Assembly: GCA_933207985.1 (NCBI GenBank)
Contig: OW240912.1
Coordinates: 235,092,589 to 235,156,588, forward strand
Source of the DNA: Pelobates cultripes
Lineage: Eukaryota > Chordata > Amphibia > Anura > Pelobatidae
Length of the DNA stretch: 64,000 bases
Direction: 5' to 3'
Position numbers and translations under genes: made by a program. The notes beneath the pieces are model-generated. The model was given only the letters and a program-made list of their open reading frames with translations, ran no database searches and was not told the DNA's origin. Shown here piece after piece: positions 23,209 to 35,800 of this stretch (positions are counted from its first letter, which is position 1; every line of letters begins with the position of its first letter).

Positions 23209-25899
23209 GCAGTAAATCTGCAAATATGAATATTTTAACAGTAACCACATCAAACAACATATTTATTAAGTCAACTATTTATGGACATGTTGATAAAGGC
23301 AACACCCTCAGGAACGCAAAGGGTTTAACTGCTTGCAGTATTGTATAATGAAACTGAGTCATAGTGGCAAAAATATACCAATAAAAGAACAATACTCCTT
23401 CAAAGAATGACAAAATGGAAGCTAATCTCATAGATTTAATAATTGATCCCAAAATGCAGCTGGATTAGAGCCTGGGAGTGTGGACTAGCATACGAGTGAG
23501 CAGGGGTTTATAAACGCTTATTTTAAGATTTGTCTTAAGCTAGAACTTTCCTCTCTGGATATCTACAATGGAGAACAGTTAGAAACAAAAATATATATAT
23601 ATATTTACATGCATGGATATTTTAAAATTGCTAGTGCTAAATTCTATTAAAACGAGCACTCCGCCTGCAGTTATATTTAGTTAGACTTTTTTTTTTTTTT
23701 GGGTTAGCTTAACCCTCTTAAAACGCAAAACAAAAGGATTGTCCATTCAGTTGACCATTCAGGCCTGGCACTTGGCAGGTAGCAATTACTGACACATTAC
23801 TCGCCTAAGTGAGGACCTGAACAGCAGTGATGCAGGGTGGAACACGGTACATCAGCTCCCACTGATTATGCTATGACCCCACTCAGACAGCCCACTAGGC
23901 CTCTTAGGCACGCTTATACCTGACACCACCAATGCAAAAATAACATGACAAGGTTGATGCTACATTCAATGTTATTGCGTGGAGATATATAGATATTGCA
24001 CATAGCCGATATGATATCCAATACAGGGAATGATGTGAATTGACCTGTGCTTGATTTGCCATGTATATTTTCCTTTCTGTAGCCCATGTTTTTCTCGCAG
24101 AATTTTTTTTAAAATGTGAACAAACCTGAGTTTGATCTAACCTGCATTTTTTTCTTTTCCTTTCTGTAACCCATGTTGCTTTTGCAAAAAATTCATAAAA
24201 TAAAATTTGTCAAAAAAAAAGAGCACTCCATCACCAGATGTATCCCTATTTCTGATACATTGCATAGATAACACTCAAAATATGAAGAAAAATCTAATAA
24301 ATGAAAGTGACCTTTGCACAATTATTGCTGGAAGAAGGGGCAGGCTTATTTGAAAACAGACTTTTCGCTATTATCATTTTTGTAAATCAGCACAGTTTCC
24401 AACCTCTTGCATGGCTGTGCAAATTGCTACAATACGAGAATGCAAAGGTCGCAAAGGGAGGAGCAGACAAATCCACATTTCTTTTGAGTTATATATTCTG
24501 GACAAAATGTGACAATATTGTTTATTGTCCCAGACAACATAAGTATTTAGGTAAGACCTATTTTGCTACACTGATTTTAACTTTCTAGTAATTGTTTCTG
24601 ATAGGTCTTATGTGTGCAAGCCAATTTATTGTGCACTATAACATAACATAGTATTATAGTGTTGGAAAATACGGCATATACTTTAAGAGGCCCGGTTACA
24701 GAAACTGTCTCTAACCATGATATATCATGGAAGAGGTAGCTGCTCTATAACGCTTTTGGGATCGACTTAGACAGCAAATAATTTAGACTTGAGCTTGCTT
24801 CATTTTTGTCTGTGATGCAGCAATTACTAGATACAAACATTTTATAATTGAAAAAGTTTATTGTGTAGATTTTGCGGTGTTCTCTCCTATGTTAATGGTA
24901 ATTGAGAAAGTTAAAAAGAAAAATACAAAACGAAAAAAAACAACATACATACAACATATGGTACGGCATTAATGAAAGTATACCAAATGTTTGAGGTATG
25001 GAAAAAAGTGCCACAAATGATGCCTAGTTAATAATTAATTTTAAAAGCAGTCTATAAACCAGCAGGGGAATTTAACGCAGTTATGAGTGAGGGGTGACCA
25101 TGTTCATGGGAGCTTGGTAACACAATGCATCTCTCCCTGCTAGGAACTCCAGTTTGCTAGAAGTGAGCTGGGAATGTAAGTTGTAGTTTCAAGACTAGTT
25201 AGCATGTTTGTGAAGACATTTTTTTTTCAAACTAAACAACTTCGTACTGGTATTTTTGAAGCAAAATAAAAAACAAAAACAAATCAGTTATTGTTCGTTT
25301 TTCACATGGATACTGGATGTTATTTTTTTTTTGGATGTCTAAAGAATTAATATAAAACATATAGTGTATGATTATAGACTTTCAGCTTATATAATACCTT
25401 CACAAACGCTTTCCTATTGAAGGGGATTGCAATAAATGTAAAAGTTTCCTTATAATAAAAGTTTGAGCATTAATAACCAGTTCTGATTTGATAATAAGAT
25501 TTGAATATTTCAAATCACTCTGTGAAATTGATAATTTTAAAATACAGGTTCCATATGTACAGTTCATTACATACTCATAAATCATAGATTCTATTCAATA
25601 TCTATCTTCATGACCCCAGGGCTCCTAAGACTAGCACTATCTAGCCATGAGTAAAATGATATTGGACTATAGAGTCTGAACGGACTAGCCTCAATGAGCA
25701 AAAGATTCCCAAAGGATTCATGTAATGTAGAGAGAAATATGTGATCTCCGCATCCAATCAGAGGCAAATGTTCTTTGAAATATATGATTATACCTTCAGA
25801 TTATGCTGGTTACTCACTATGCCTAAAGTTTTCTAAAAATATTTCATTAAATCAGATCTGTCACTTTGGGGTTCTTTATATATTTTTCAAAGACTCTCG
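23209..25899. other. Intron, nothing recognised
   Basis: AT-rich intron of the 27-kb gap between exons 2 and 3. Short homopolymers only. A weak hAT-MITE-like phrase near 25150-25190 is too short to call. Confidence 0.4.
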
Positions 25900-26220
25900 A
25901 AAGTGACATCTCCAGTGATGGTCTGGTGACCACACGGTGAAGGAGAAGGTTGTTGTAGATACCTGAAGGTGTCCCTAGCGGCCACCGCCATCTTCGGTCT
26001 GCATATCCACTTCAGCTCTCAGCTTATCTGCCAGGAGCTGTATCAGTGCTCCTGATATGCACAGAATGGGCATTGGCCAGGCTGAAGCGGGCTAGCTAAT
26101 TATGCAGGTGGCAACAAAATTTTTAAACTCCATATGTGCAGCAATTGATAGCAAAACACTGCATATACAGACTCCAATCACCATGATTTCAACCACTGTT
26201 AAGTAACAGTACTATTAAAA
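25900..26220. repeat. Decayed dispersed repeat (F-like)
   Basis: Contains CTCCATATGTGCAG and ACTCCAATCACCATGATTTC, which resemble phrases at 9020-9100 and 28130-28200 in the window. Boundaries uncertain. Confidence 0.4.
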
Positions 26221-26528
26221 TAAAAAAGGTTCTTGACATTTTTTAAAAAAAATTTTTAAAAACATTTAGCATAGTTCTGACACTGGAATAACAAATCCTA
26301 AACAATCATTCACTGTAATGTGAAATGAACTTCTACAGTAAGTTTTGATCAAAAGTTATTGTCACCACCTTTCTGCACTACTGTATTCTCTAATTGTCTT
26401 ACGTATGCTATTCAAACTCCTTAAATAAAGATTGTTTAAAAAAAAAAAAAAAAAGCAGGTGCACAAAATTAATGTTACCCTTAAAGGCAGAATTGCACAA
26501 CACCAGCAAAATGGTTTTAGGCAAAGAA

Positions 26529-27079
26529 CTAAAAGGTACACTATAGTCACCAAAACAACTTTAGTTTATTGAAACAGTTGTGGTGTATAGTTCATGCCCC
26601 TGCTGTCTCACTGTTCAGTTCACTGCCATTTAGGAGTTAAATCACTTTGTTTATACTGTCCAGGTTACACCTCCCTGCATGTGACTTACACAGCCTTCCT
26701 AAACACTTCCTGTAAATAGTCAGCTAATGTTTATCGCAGAGTCTGTTTAATTGAGGATTTCTCATCTCCTGTTCTGTCCGCAGCTTGCTGAACCCTGCAG
26801 GAGCCACCTCTACGTAATTAAAGTTCAATTTACAGAGAAGGAGATAAAAACTTTAAAGTCAAGTTAACTGATTGAATGTGAAACCATTTTATTTTCATGC
26901 AGAGTGTGTCAGTCACAGCCAGGGGAGGTGTGGCTAGGGCTGCACAAACAGAAACAAAAGTGATTTGATTTAACTCTTAAATGGCAGAGAATTGAGCAGT
27001 GAGACTGCAGGGACATGATCTATACAACAAAACAGCTTCACTAAGCTAAAGTTGTTTGGCGACTATAGTGTCCCTTTAA
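26529..27079 (+). mobile_element. Family B MITE, copy B2 (uninterrupted reference copy)
   Basis: Starts CTAAAAGGTACACTATAGTCACC (the first TTAA has become CTAA) and ends GACTATAGTGTCCCTTTAA. About 551 bp. It shows the empty versions of the sites that are occupied in B1 (GATTTAACTCTTAAATGG) and approximately in B3 (CACTAAGCTAAAGTTG). Confidence 0.85.
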
Positions 27080-27729
27080 GGTGCCACTATCATTAAAAGC
27101 AATTTCTGGGCTATTGGAGCACTGAAAGTGAGAATAGTTATGTAAACAATACTATATTTTAGTTTGAAAATGGATTGTTTGAACAGCTCTTTCACTGTAC
27201 AGTTTCGTATGCAATGTAATGACCAATATGTACAATAGAGTTCTTTGTAAAAATTGTACATTTGAACTTTTGACTCCTATCACGTGTCATATGTGAAAGC
27301 ACCTAATAGTAGCGGCACATCTGTCTGTGTCTTTATTTTGACTTTATAAAACTTAGACCTAAGTGGTTTATCCAGTCAACCCCTATGATAATTATCTTTT
27401 CACGTTCCTCATTGTTAAACATGCCCTGCCCATCACTACATATTCCTGAATTTAACACACACATATCTAGAAAAACTACCCCAGACATTGCAGAGCTAAG
27501 GAGGTGTATATAGGCAGGATACAGTTAACACGGAGTCCTTGTCATACAAAGGAAATTTCTGAAACAACGGCTGAATTATTGCTGCCATGCTACACACAAC
27601 ATGACTATAGTGCATTGTACGTAAAACATGCACTAAAAAGCAATTGGTAACATGTAAAAAGCTAATTTAATATTGAAATGAATCTTTAAAAGGGAGTCAT
27701 AAAACTCCCTTGTGTGAAGGGTTCATTTA

Positions 27730-28066
27730 TGGTATAAGTAAGGTGGATAAAAATCAATGATTAAAAAAATATTTTTTACTTTTTTTTCTTTTAATAAAAT
27801 GCTTTTAGCTGAAAATATATATTTAAAGATGGATTATAGACCAGAGGTTATTTAGCATGAAACAGGGATTACTTATGTAGCATGAGGCTTTACATCCATG
27901 CAAAATTTAAATTTTTGGTAAAAGAATTCCATTATCCAAGTTAAACAAACTTGTTTCTGCAGAGATAACATGCACATTTTCACTATCACATTTGATATAA
28001 TATACATACAATGGTCAGAAAAATACCTTAAGCGCATTGATATTCTGCAAGTACACACAATGAACA
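27730..28066. repeat. Dispersed repeat R, copy R1
   Basis: AAGGTGGATAAAAATCAATG, then GGATTATAGACCAGAGGTTA, then CTGCAGAGATAACATGCAC. The same series recurs at 59760-59944 plus 61268-61510, where it is split by a LINE-like insertion. The phrases near its ends (GTGGATTTGATTTAAATC type) are known from widespread vertebrate DNA repeats; the class was not verified. Confidence 0.6.
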
Positions 28067-28073
28067 GTTTACC

Positions 28074-28382
28074 TTAACGGGTTACTCCAAGTACCATAAC
28101 CACTTCAATGATTGATTTGAAGTCATTGGGCATGGTGCTTGGAGTCTGTATGTGCAGCTTTTCAATATGAAACTCTGCACATACGAAGATATTTTATATT
28201 GCAGATGTGCATCACCCAGTATCAGAGAGAGAGTGGTGCAGAACTTGGTTGATAGTGATTAATTGATGCTCTTAGCCAATGAGCTAGCCCTGCAAAGCTA
28301 AAACAGGTTGACACTGGGGAGGCATTAGGGCACTCATGGCACCATAACCACTACAGTATGCAGCCTAAACTGTTCCTTCAAC
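28074..28382. mobile_element. Decayed TTAA MITE (family F)
   Basis: Starts TTAACGGGTTACTCCAAGTACC, has the inverted stretch CCACTTCAATGATTGATTTGAAGT, and ends ...CTACAGTATGCAGCCTAAACTGTTCCTTCAA. About 309 bp. Confidence 0.55.
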
Positions 28383-29028
28383 ACAGGTAAAATCACCTCC
28401 CCTCCCCCACACAGAATAGTTACATAAACACCTCTGGATTCTTGTGATTTTATGGATTCAGTTAGGAATGTCAAAAGGCACCCAAGAAATGTGCTCCCAA
28501 TGCATTCACATATAGAGAGCAACTGAGTTCAGCATTTAATAAAAGCAAAACCTGGTCCATACTAATTGCAAATAGGGATTTCTCCGAAAATGACACCTAG
28601 TGCATTGGAAATAACAGAGAATTCAAAATTTGGGCTTACACAGTAACACAGTAAACCAGAAATTGTAGAGTACTGACAATGGAACTTAACACTTTAGGGC
28701 TGTTCAGACACACAGAAAGTTTGATTTTTTTTTTCATCTAACGTTTAAATAAATTAAAACATAAGCATGCAAACAAAACGGTTTTGCTGGTGTTTTACAG
28801 AAATTATGTTTAGAGCAGTTCCAATCTCTCCATTACATTTTACAAAGTTGAAAGTCTGCTAGGAAGTTCTCAAAAGTAATCATTCCTATATTTTGCTTCT
28901 CATTGACAGACAGCAGTAATAGGATTGTGCCTTGAAAGCTTTAGATATAGTTTCAAACCTGCATGATTTTCTCAGTGGACACAAACATACCTCCATATCT
29001 ATAAAGTGTATGTTGCTGCATTGCGCAG

Positions 29029-29316
29029 TTAAAGGGACACTGTAGAAACCCATGCCACTTCAGCTGATTGAAGTGCACTGGATGCCAACTCCCATCACCC
29101 TTAACCCTGCAGTGGTAATTATTGCAGTTTTTATAAACTGCGCATTAGGTCTCCCCCGCTGGCAGTCATCGGCACAAGGGACATCGGCGCTGGACCCAGG
29201 TAAGTGACTGAAGGGGTTATTAACCCCTTCAGTGCTGTGGGAGGGGGCCTTGACAGAGGGGAAATCTAGAGTGCCAGGAAAATGAGTTTGTTTTCCTGGC
29301 ACTATAGAATCTTTAA
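29029..29316. mobile_element. Divergent family A-like MITE
   Basis: TTAAAGGGACACTGTAGAAACC to CACTATAGAATCTTTAA. Contains GTGCCAGGAAAATGAG/TTTTCCTGGCAC as in family A, and CCAGGTAAGTGACTG at 29196-29210. 288 bp, shorter than A1-A4. Confidence 0.7.
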
Positions 29317-29639
29317 CTGCATGTGACATGGTTCTGCCTTTGTGAGAACCGAATAGAACTATCAATCTAGAATCTAATAAACATCATTGGCTTTCTGTAG
29401 TAATATTTGGTTAATTATCTCTTATTTTACACAGAAAACATGGTGTATAAAATGTAGCACTACCTTGAGCATTAGTATGAAATCACTATCACTAGCGACA
29501 GTGTAGTGTAGGCATTAATGTGTAATGTAGTTGCAGTTCATTTAGGACGTACAGGTGCATTGCCTGCGTTTTCCTAAGACGGAGTTTAGCATGGTCATGC
29601 TGTGTGAGAGGATACCGAATGTGAAGATCTTTAAAAACT

Positions 29640-29690
29640 AAGAAGCGACTCTAGTAGCTGTCTGGTTGACAACCATTAGAGGAATGTTTT
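29640..29690. repeat. Family A hairpin fragment
   Basis: CTCTAGTAGCTGTCTGG...ACAACCATTAGAGGAATG resembles the single CTAGTGGCTGTCTC hairpin of family A. Nothing else of the element is present. Confidence 0.4.
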
Positions 29691-29717
29691 CAGTTCAATG
29701 TAAACTTGCCTTTTCAA

Positions 29718-29755
29718 AAAACAAACAAACAAACAAACAAACAAACAAAAAAAAC
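29718..29755. repeat. AAAC tetranucleotide repeat
   Basis: Six to seven units of AAAC followed by an A run. Confidence 0.9.
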
Positions 29756-31564
29756 GTTTTACATTGTTATCTTGTATGTAACAAAACCACTAGAGTAAGA
29801 TATAGTTGCCTTAAGGCTTAGTGTCTTTGCAACCCCTACACTACACAAATACTAAACATAAACCCACTACTCTAGCGAATCACAGACAATTAACCCCTAT
29901 GCTACCTTAACCCTTCTCTAACCTCAACCTAAAAAGATCATTTCAAAGTGTGCATTAAGGAACTGAATTCTGGAGATATATACAGATACAAATATACACA
30001 CATATTTATTATGGCTACACGCACATATAAAACGTATCCCTCCCTGCAGCTCAATTTGTTTCACTAATATTTCCCAGACATGCAGTCCTGCGGAGGATAT
30101 CCTGAAAGGATGCTGTGACCAGCTGAGTCAGCAATGGCGAATGTGTACAATGAGAATTACAGAAAGCACACAATCTATTCAATACACACCCTATATTTAC
30201 ACCGTAAAAGCCATTTGGGGAGGGGACCTCTATGATTTATTTAATTTTTCCGTCTTAGAGAAACGGACATTCACATTTTATATTCTGTGAAACCACAAGT
30301 ACTTTGCAGTGGTTTCCTTTTCATTATAACTTCTAAAAGCCTGCCCATAAAGTAATCAGATTTGCATTGCTGTTTTATCTACAGAAAAGTTCACTGTAAT
30401 ATTTACACCAGTCATGTAATGGTCTAATTAAGGTACTGTGGAGATCTGAGGCCTTCATTTGTGCTTTTTCGAGGGGTTTTCAATAACAGCAGCTATTGAG
30501 GTTGACCTTGTAGGATACAGAGTGGGAAAATCAGGCTTTAAGTTTCCCTCTGGTAAAAAATACTTACCCTTGAGAACAGCCCTAGTTGCAAAAACGGTGG
30601 GGTTTTGGTGTCCGCTGCTAATTCAGATGGTAATAACACTGTTACAGTGATTCCCGTGATTTTTGTATTTTCCTTTCATTTCTTCACTTGCATGCACCAA
30701 TTCTCTAAACACTATATTACATACGGATATACTGCATACGAATATACAGATAATTGCCTTGATTTAGCCTTATGCTTAGGATAACCATTGATTGTATCTT
30801 GTACTTGTTTTCTATGTATGCACAGATGAAAGTGTTTTTTGTTTTCATTTGATATATAATAAAGTTTATTTTTACTATACAGGTCTGCAGTTGGTATTTT
30901 CCTTTTTTAAACTGTATATATGCAGCCACTAGGGGGCGTTTAAAAACAAACTTAAAAATGTTTTAACCTTGTTGTACCCTGGGCTTTTTTTTTGTCGCTG
31001 ACTAACAATTCTATGTCTCTGTATATACTAACTAAAAAATACCCCCATCACTGAATTGCATACACCAAAAATGTACTTGCAAATACTTTGGTCAGTAAAA
31101 TGTTTTATTTCCATAATATTGCACACTGGTAAACTAATCAATATCTATTTTACCTGTAATGAAAGGTGTCTGTTTATTCCAGACACAATGTTATATACAG
31201 CAGAATGTTTGGTACACAAGTATTGTACCCATCTGTACACAGTCTAGTTTATTTGTAAAGGTGTCTGTATATGGGATGTTTTCGGATTCCCCTTCCTTTC
31301 TCTTTCAGGTTATTTTTTGCTTTCTACTATTTTTTGCTTTTCTGATTCCTTCGTGTACCTTTCTTTTAGCTCTATGTTCCCTCTATATATATCCCATAGG
31401 GAGGCCACATTTTGGGAAAACGTCTTGGACATGTCTTGGATGACTACAATCTAGAATGTGCATTGCTAAATAAAAAACTATGAAGTTTATGAACACTCAA
31501 ACGGTAACAAGGCTTATAACTACTTCATCCCATTAATGTTGGGATCTTTGTCTTCTAAAAGGGT
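29756..31564. other. Intron, nothing recognised
   Basis: AT-rich intron. No repeat family or conserved block recognised. Confidence 0.4.
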
Positions 31565-31918
31565 TCAAATAATAGTCAAAGCACCATAATCACTACAGCA
31601 AGTTGTAGTGGTTACGGTATCAGGAGTGTCCTGGTGACCCTATACCACATCGAAAGAAGTCAAAACATTTTAGAACAGTTTGACTTCTTACCTGGGGTCT
31701 GCTGAGCACTGAGTCAAGCCCAGCTGCACAGGACTTCGCTCAATGGATGAACACGATTAGCTCTCAGCCTGCTTAGCAGCTTCCAGATCTTCGTCAGAAG
31801 TACTGGAGATCGAGAGCGGAACCAGGTAACAAGTCAAACCATTTTAAAAGCGCTTTTATCCCTTACAATGGGGTGGGGCACCAAGTCACTCCAGGCACCA
31901 TAACCACTACAGTAGGTC
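31565..31918. mobile_element. Decayed F-type repeat
   Basis: AAAGCACCATAATCACTACAGC at the left and CAGGCACCATAACCACTACAGTAGG at the right; CCAGGTAACAAGTC in the middle. The 'CACCATAACCACTACAGTA' phrase also occurs at 28340-28358. Confidence 0.5.
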
Positions 31919-34900
31919 AGGTCTACGCACTGAACCCATAAATCCACTTACAGGAATACTTTGCATAATGAAAAGTAATCTCACAAATATGAAGCACAGT
32001 AAACATCAAAGGAAACTTGCAGGAAATGGGTTGGCTGTTCCACACCCTTCTAAAGTGTAGTGGTGTCCACCAATCTACCACATGCACAACAGCAGATGAA
32101 GGATATCGTATAGAAGCAGACACTGGGTCAAGATCACTTTCCATAAATGCAGGTCTTTCCTACTTCTACAGAAAGGCTATTCTCAATAACAACTACTATA
32201 TCTTTTAGTATTCGCATAGACAAGTACTTTTGCAAAGACAGCTTTCTATTGTCCAACTTTGACACATTGGCTCTTGATTTAGCAATTATCTTCCCTTTTT
32301 TATTTGATAAACACTAACATTCACCACTGTACTGCTTTGCACATTTTGAGAGTGGAACTTTGCTGTTCTTGAGTAACTTGTAATGGTTGGCTCAGATTTT
32401 TATACAGCTTGGGCAATGATTAAGTGTTCGGAGATTTTTTTGACCAATCTATATTTCTATTTGGAGTCTCCCCACCACACATGTACTCTTATTATTTTCA
32501 TTTATTTCACATCTCTCCTTTCTTTAGGTTTCTTTGTTGTGTTACCTTCTGTATTATTCCTGTTAAAAACATGTTATTCTTTGAGTATAGACAGTTTACT
32601 TTGCCTATTGTGAATTGCTCGTTAAAAAAAAAAGTAAAATTTAAGAACACCCTTCCTTCTTAAAAAGATTAGAGTTTACTTCGTATGAGGAACAGTGAAT
32701 CCCTGCATGGGCATGAGACAAAGAGCTTATACTACTTATAAGGTGTCTATGGAATGCAGTCATTGTCATTCACAGCACAAACACAGCTTGCTGGATAATG
32801 TGTGTTATATTAAACATTGTAGTCTTGTGTATAATACAAACAGGGCTAAATTATTGCTGTAATGTAGATTAAACGTTGGTCTGGAGTCTTGTTCCACAGC
32901 AAAAATAAAATTGGAGTGGGTGCTCGGATGATGCCTGGGGCACCCTAACAGTAATATTTCTGGTGCTTGTTACATAAGGACACTTGCTTTTATTAAAAAT
33001 AAATAAAAAGTAGATGCTGAGCGAGGAGTAAAAAGGTTTTTTAAAATCCAGTTTCTGTAATTAGACTGTAAAACAAAATAAATACTGACTCCAAATTCCA
33101 GAACAGATAACTGTCCACTTTTTCAATAAAATTAATACATAATATTTACCACTTGACAAGTTAAACAAGTGAGCACCATAACTGATCTCTCTTCGCTGTT
33201 CTTTAAGAAACTACACTAATAATTTGTGGCCTAAAAAGCATTGCATACATCACTTGATTTTCTGGTTATACCTCATTCCTCGAAACAATAGTAATTGTTC
33301 CTATAAGTTATAAATTTAAGTATTATGACACATTCTGACCTGTCAGATTAATTATGCAATTAAATGCTAAGCTATGAAATTGAAGTATGATCTTCCCTTC
33401 ATTTTGGAAGTTCTATTTAGGTCAGTTTAACAGTCTGCCCAGAAAATGTCAGGGTTCCATTGATGTGATCATCCATTTTTGAAGACAAAATGATAACCCT
33501 TGTTCAAGATAATTAGAATGGTTATTACAAAGTATTCAGTCAAACCTATTATATAAGGATGTATGATTAGGCAAATTAGCTTGCATCCTTTCTCATCAAT
33601 AACCTAATTCCCAATAGGAGGTAGTCATTCATACAAGTCAATGCTCAGGAGTCATAGTCTAGTCTGGTGTATTTGTTAATTATATTATTCACCTGTCTTT
33701 TATATAACTTCATTCATAACATCATGTAGTTAGAGTAGTTACGCACATGTCTCTGGTGCTTTGAACAATCTCCACATGTCATATTTGCCCAGATAACTTT
33801 AGCCGATTGCTTATTCATTTCCCACCACTTATAACTCAGATAGAGATGGGTGTCCCACACTACATAACACAAGGAGTTATGCAAAAATAATGCTGGCATT
33901 ACTATTGTGTATGGTTATTTACTGGATTTAGGGGCACTTTGTAGCAAATATTGATTGCAACGAATGAATACTTAGACATATTATTCTACCATTAAAAGGT
34001 AGAATATAAAATATAATTAGAAAGATTTATATTGTACAGTGTATGCAAGAAATAGAATGCTAAAAGCTGAATCAACAAAAAGGCCACGCTGAGTACTGCC
34101 ATCTGCTGATATCTTTAGCAATGCTTTCTGCTAAAAAGTCCAAAGTAGCTCTATACAATTCTAGATTGCAGTGTACAGCAAATATTTCCAAGTATTCTGC
34201 TGGGTGACCGATTAACACAATGTGATAGCATAAAGGCTGAAGAGTACCGTTTCAGTCAGGGGGTGAGACACACACAGGGCAAAGTGTGGAGTCTTCAGAT
34301 TATTTATTTTCCACCTGAATAACTCCAGTCTAAAGATTTTTTAGAAAAGCCAAGAAGGCATGAAAACAAAGCTTACTCTGTTATAAAATAAGCTTGTTTC
34401 AGTTTTGAGATACCAATGTCCTTCACTAAGGGGAAACCAGTTTCACAAAAGCTACCCGCAACTAAAAACAGAGATTGATTTGATTTTTAGTTTAAAAGAA
34501 AAAGGTCCTACCAGATCTTTAGTGTTACAGCTTGGCTCGCGCACAGAAGTCATGCTAATTATTCTCACACATAAGTTCTTTAAAATACTAACATGAAGCC
34601 AAATTGTGGAATTAACATCTTAAATGCTGGGAGGAGAGCAACAAACTCAAATGTCAAATGGTGAACACAGAAGCACTGCATGGGTTAAACCGCAAAGTAC
34701 AAGCAGTTGCTGGCAACACACAAATCTGCTGTCCGGGGTGCTGATATCAGAGATTTGGAATATTTACTTTGGATAATCAACACACATTCCCAAAACGAAC
34801 TAAGCAGCAGTAGGTCATACGAAACAATTTGTAAAGTACAGTAAAAGGACAATTTTGGATAGAGAATAGCAGTGAGAAAATACAGTAGCCAATTCCAAAC

Positions 34901-35387
34901 CTTACAAACCACTACTATATATACACACAATCTGAATCTTTTATACAGCTACAAAAGGTGTATTACCATAACATAGGCAATAGCACAGAATCACTGGGTA
35001 TAAATGCTAAGGGGGAAAAATGAACTGCCACATACTAATATATATATATATATATATATCATTTTTAGGTTTCTATTGAATTATAATCTAAATATATGCA
35101 AATATATATTTTTAGACAGTGTATGAGCGAAGGTTTTGTTTAAGAAATCACAGACAAGATATCCCAAAATTTTAGGCTGATTGAATCTATTGATCTACAA
35201 GTCCGTAACATCAATCATTCTCTTTAAATAGCTTTTGCAACAAAACACTCTGTAACAGAGCCACAGAATTATTTTTTTTATTGGCCAACATTAAAATGTA
35301 TTCATTAATTATGGAATAATTTGGTAGAATAAAAAGTAACTTGTTTCAAGCATTTTTGCCTTGCTCATATTTGGAATGACCTCCACA
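31919..35387. other. Intron, nothing recognised
   Basis: AT-rich intron with a (TA)n run at about 35037-35060. A phrase at 32900-32960 (AAAATTGGAGTGGGTGC) looks like a repeat fragment I could not place. Confidence 0.35.
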
Positions 35388-35800
35388 TTAAAGGAACATT
35401 CAAGGCACCAAAACAACCTAATCTCAATTATGTTTATATTGTGCATGGTGGTCTTATTTTACCTAAAGGGGTTAAAATTATTTACAAGTGGTTTAACCCC
35501 AATGTAGTGTGGGCAGCTTAGTGTTTTTTTTAGTCCTTAAACATAAAATATTGTCTTTTAGGAAACAGCAATTTTTTTTATAACAATGCCTCTAGGCATT
35601 GAAAGTCCTTAAATGCAGCTCATTTAGAAGCAATGGATGCAATGTTACCCTACGAGAAGAATTTGATTGGACACAGTCACGGCACTAGCTGCGTACGCGA
35701 ATCTGTTCCCCAATGCTCCTCTATAGAAAGCCTTAGATTGGACAAGAGGATAAAAACCGACAACTCCTCTCAGCGTTGGTGAGACCACATCTGAGGTGAC
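35388..35800. mobile_element. Decayed family C-like MITE
   Basis: Starts TTAAAGGAACATTCAAGGCACC. Internal TCTAGGCATTGAAAGTCC and GCTCCTCTATAGAAAGCC resemble the core phrases of family C. The right end cannot be fixed. Confidence 0.45.
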
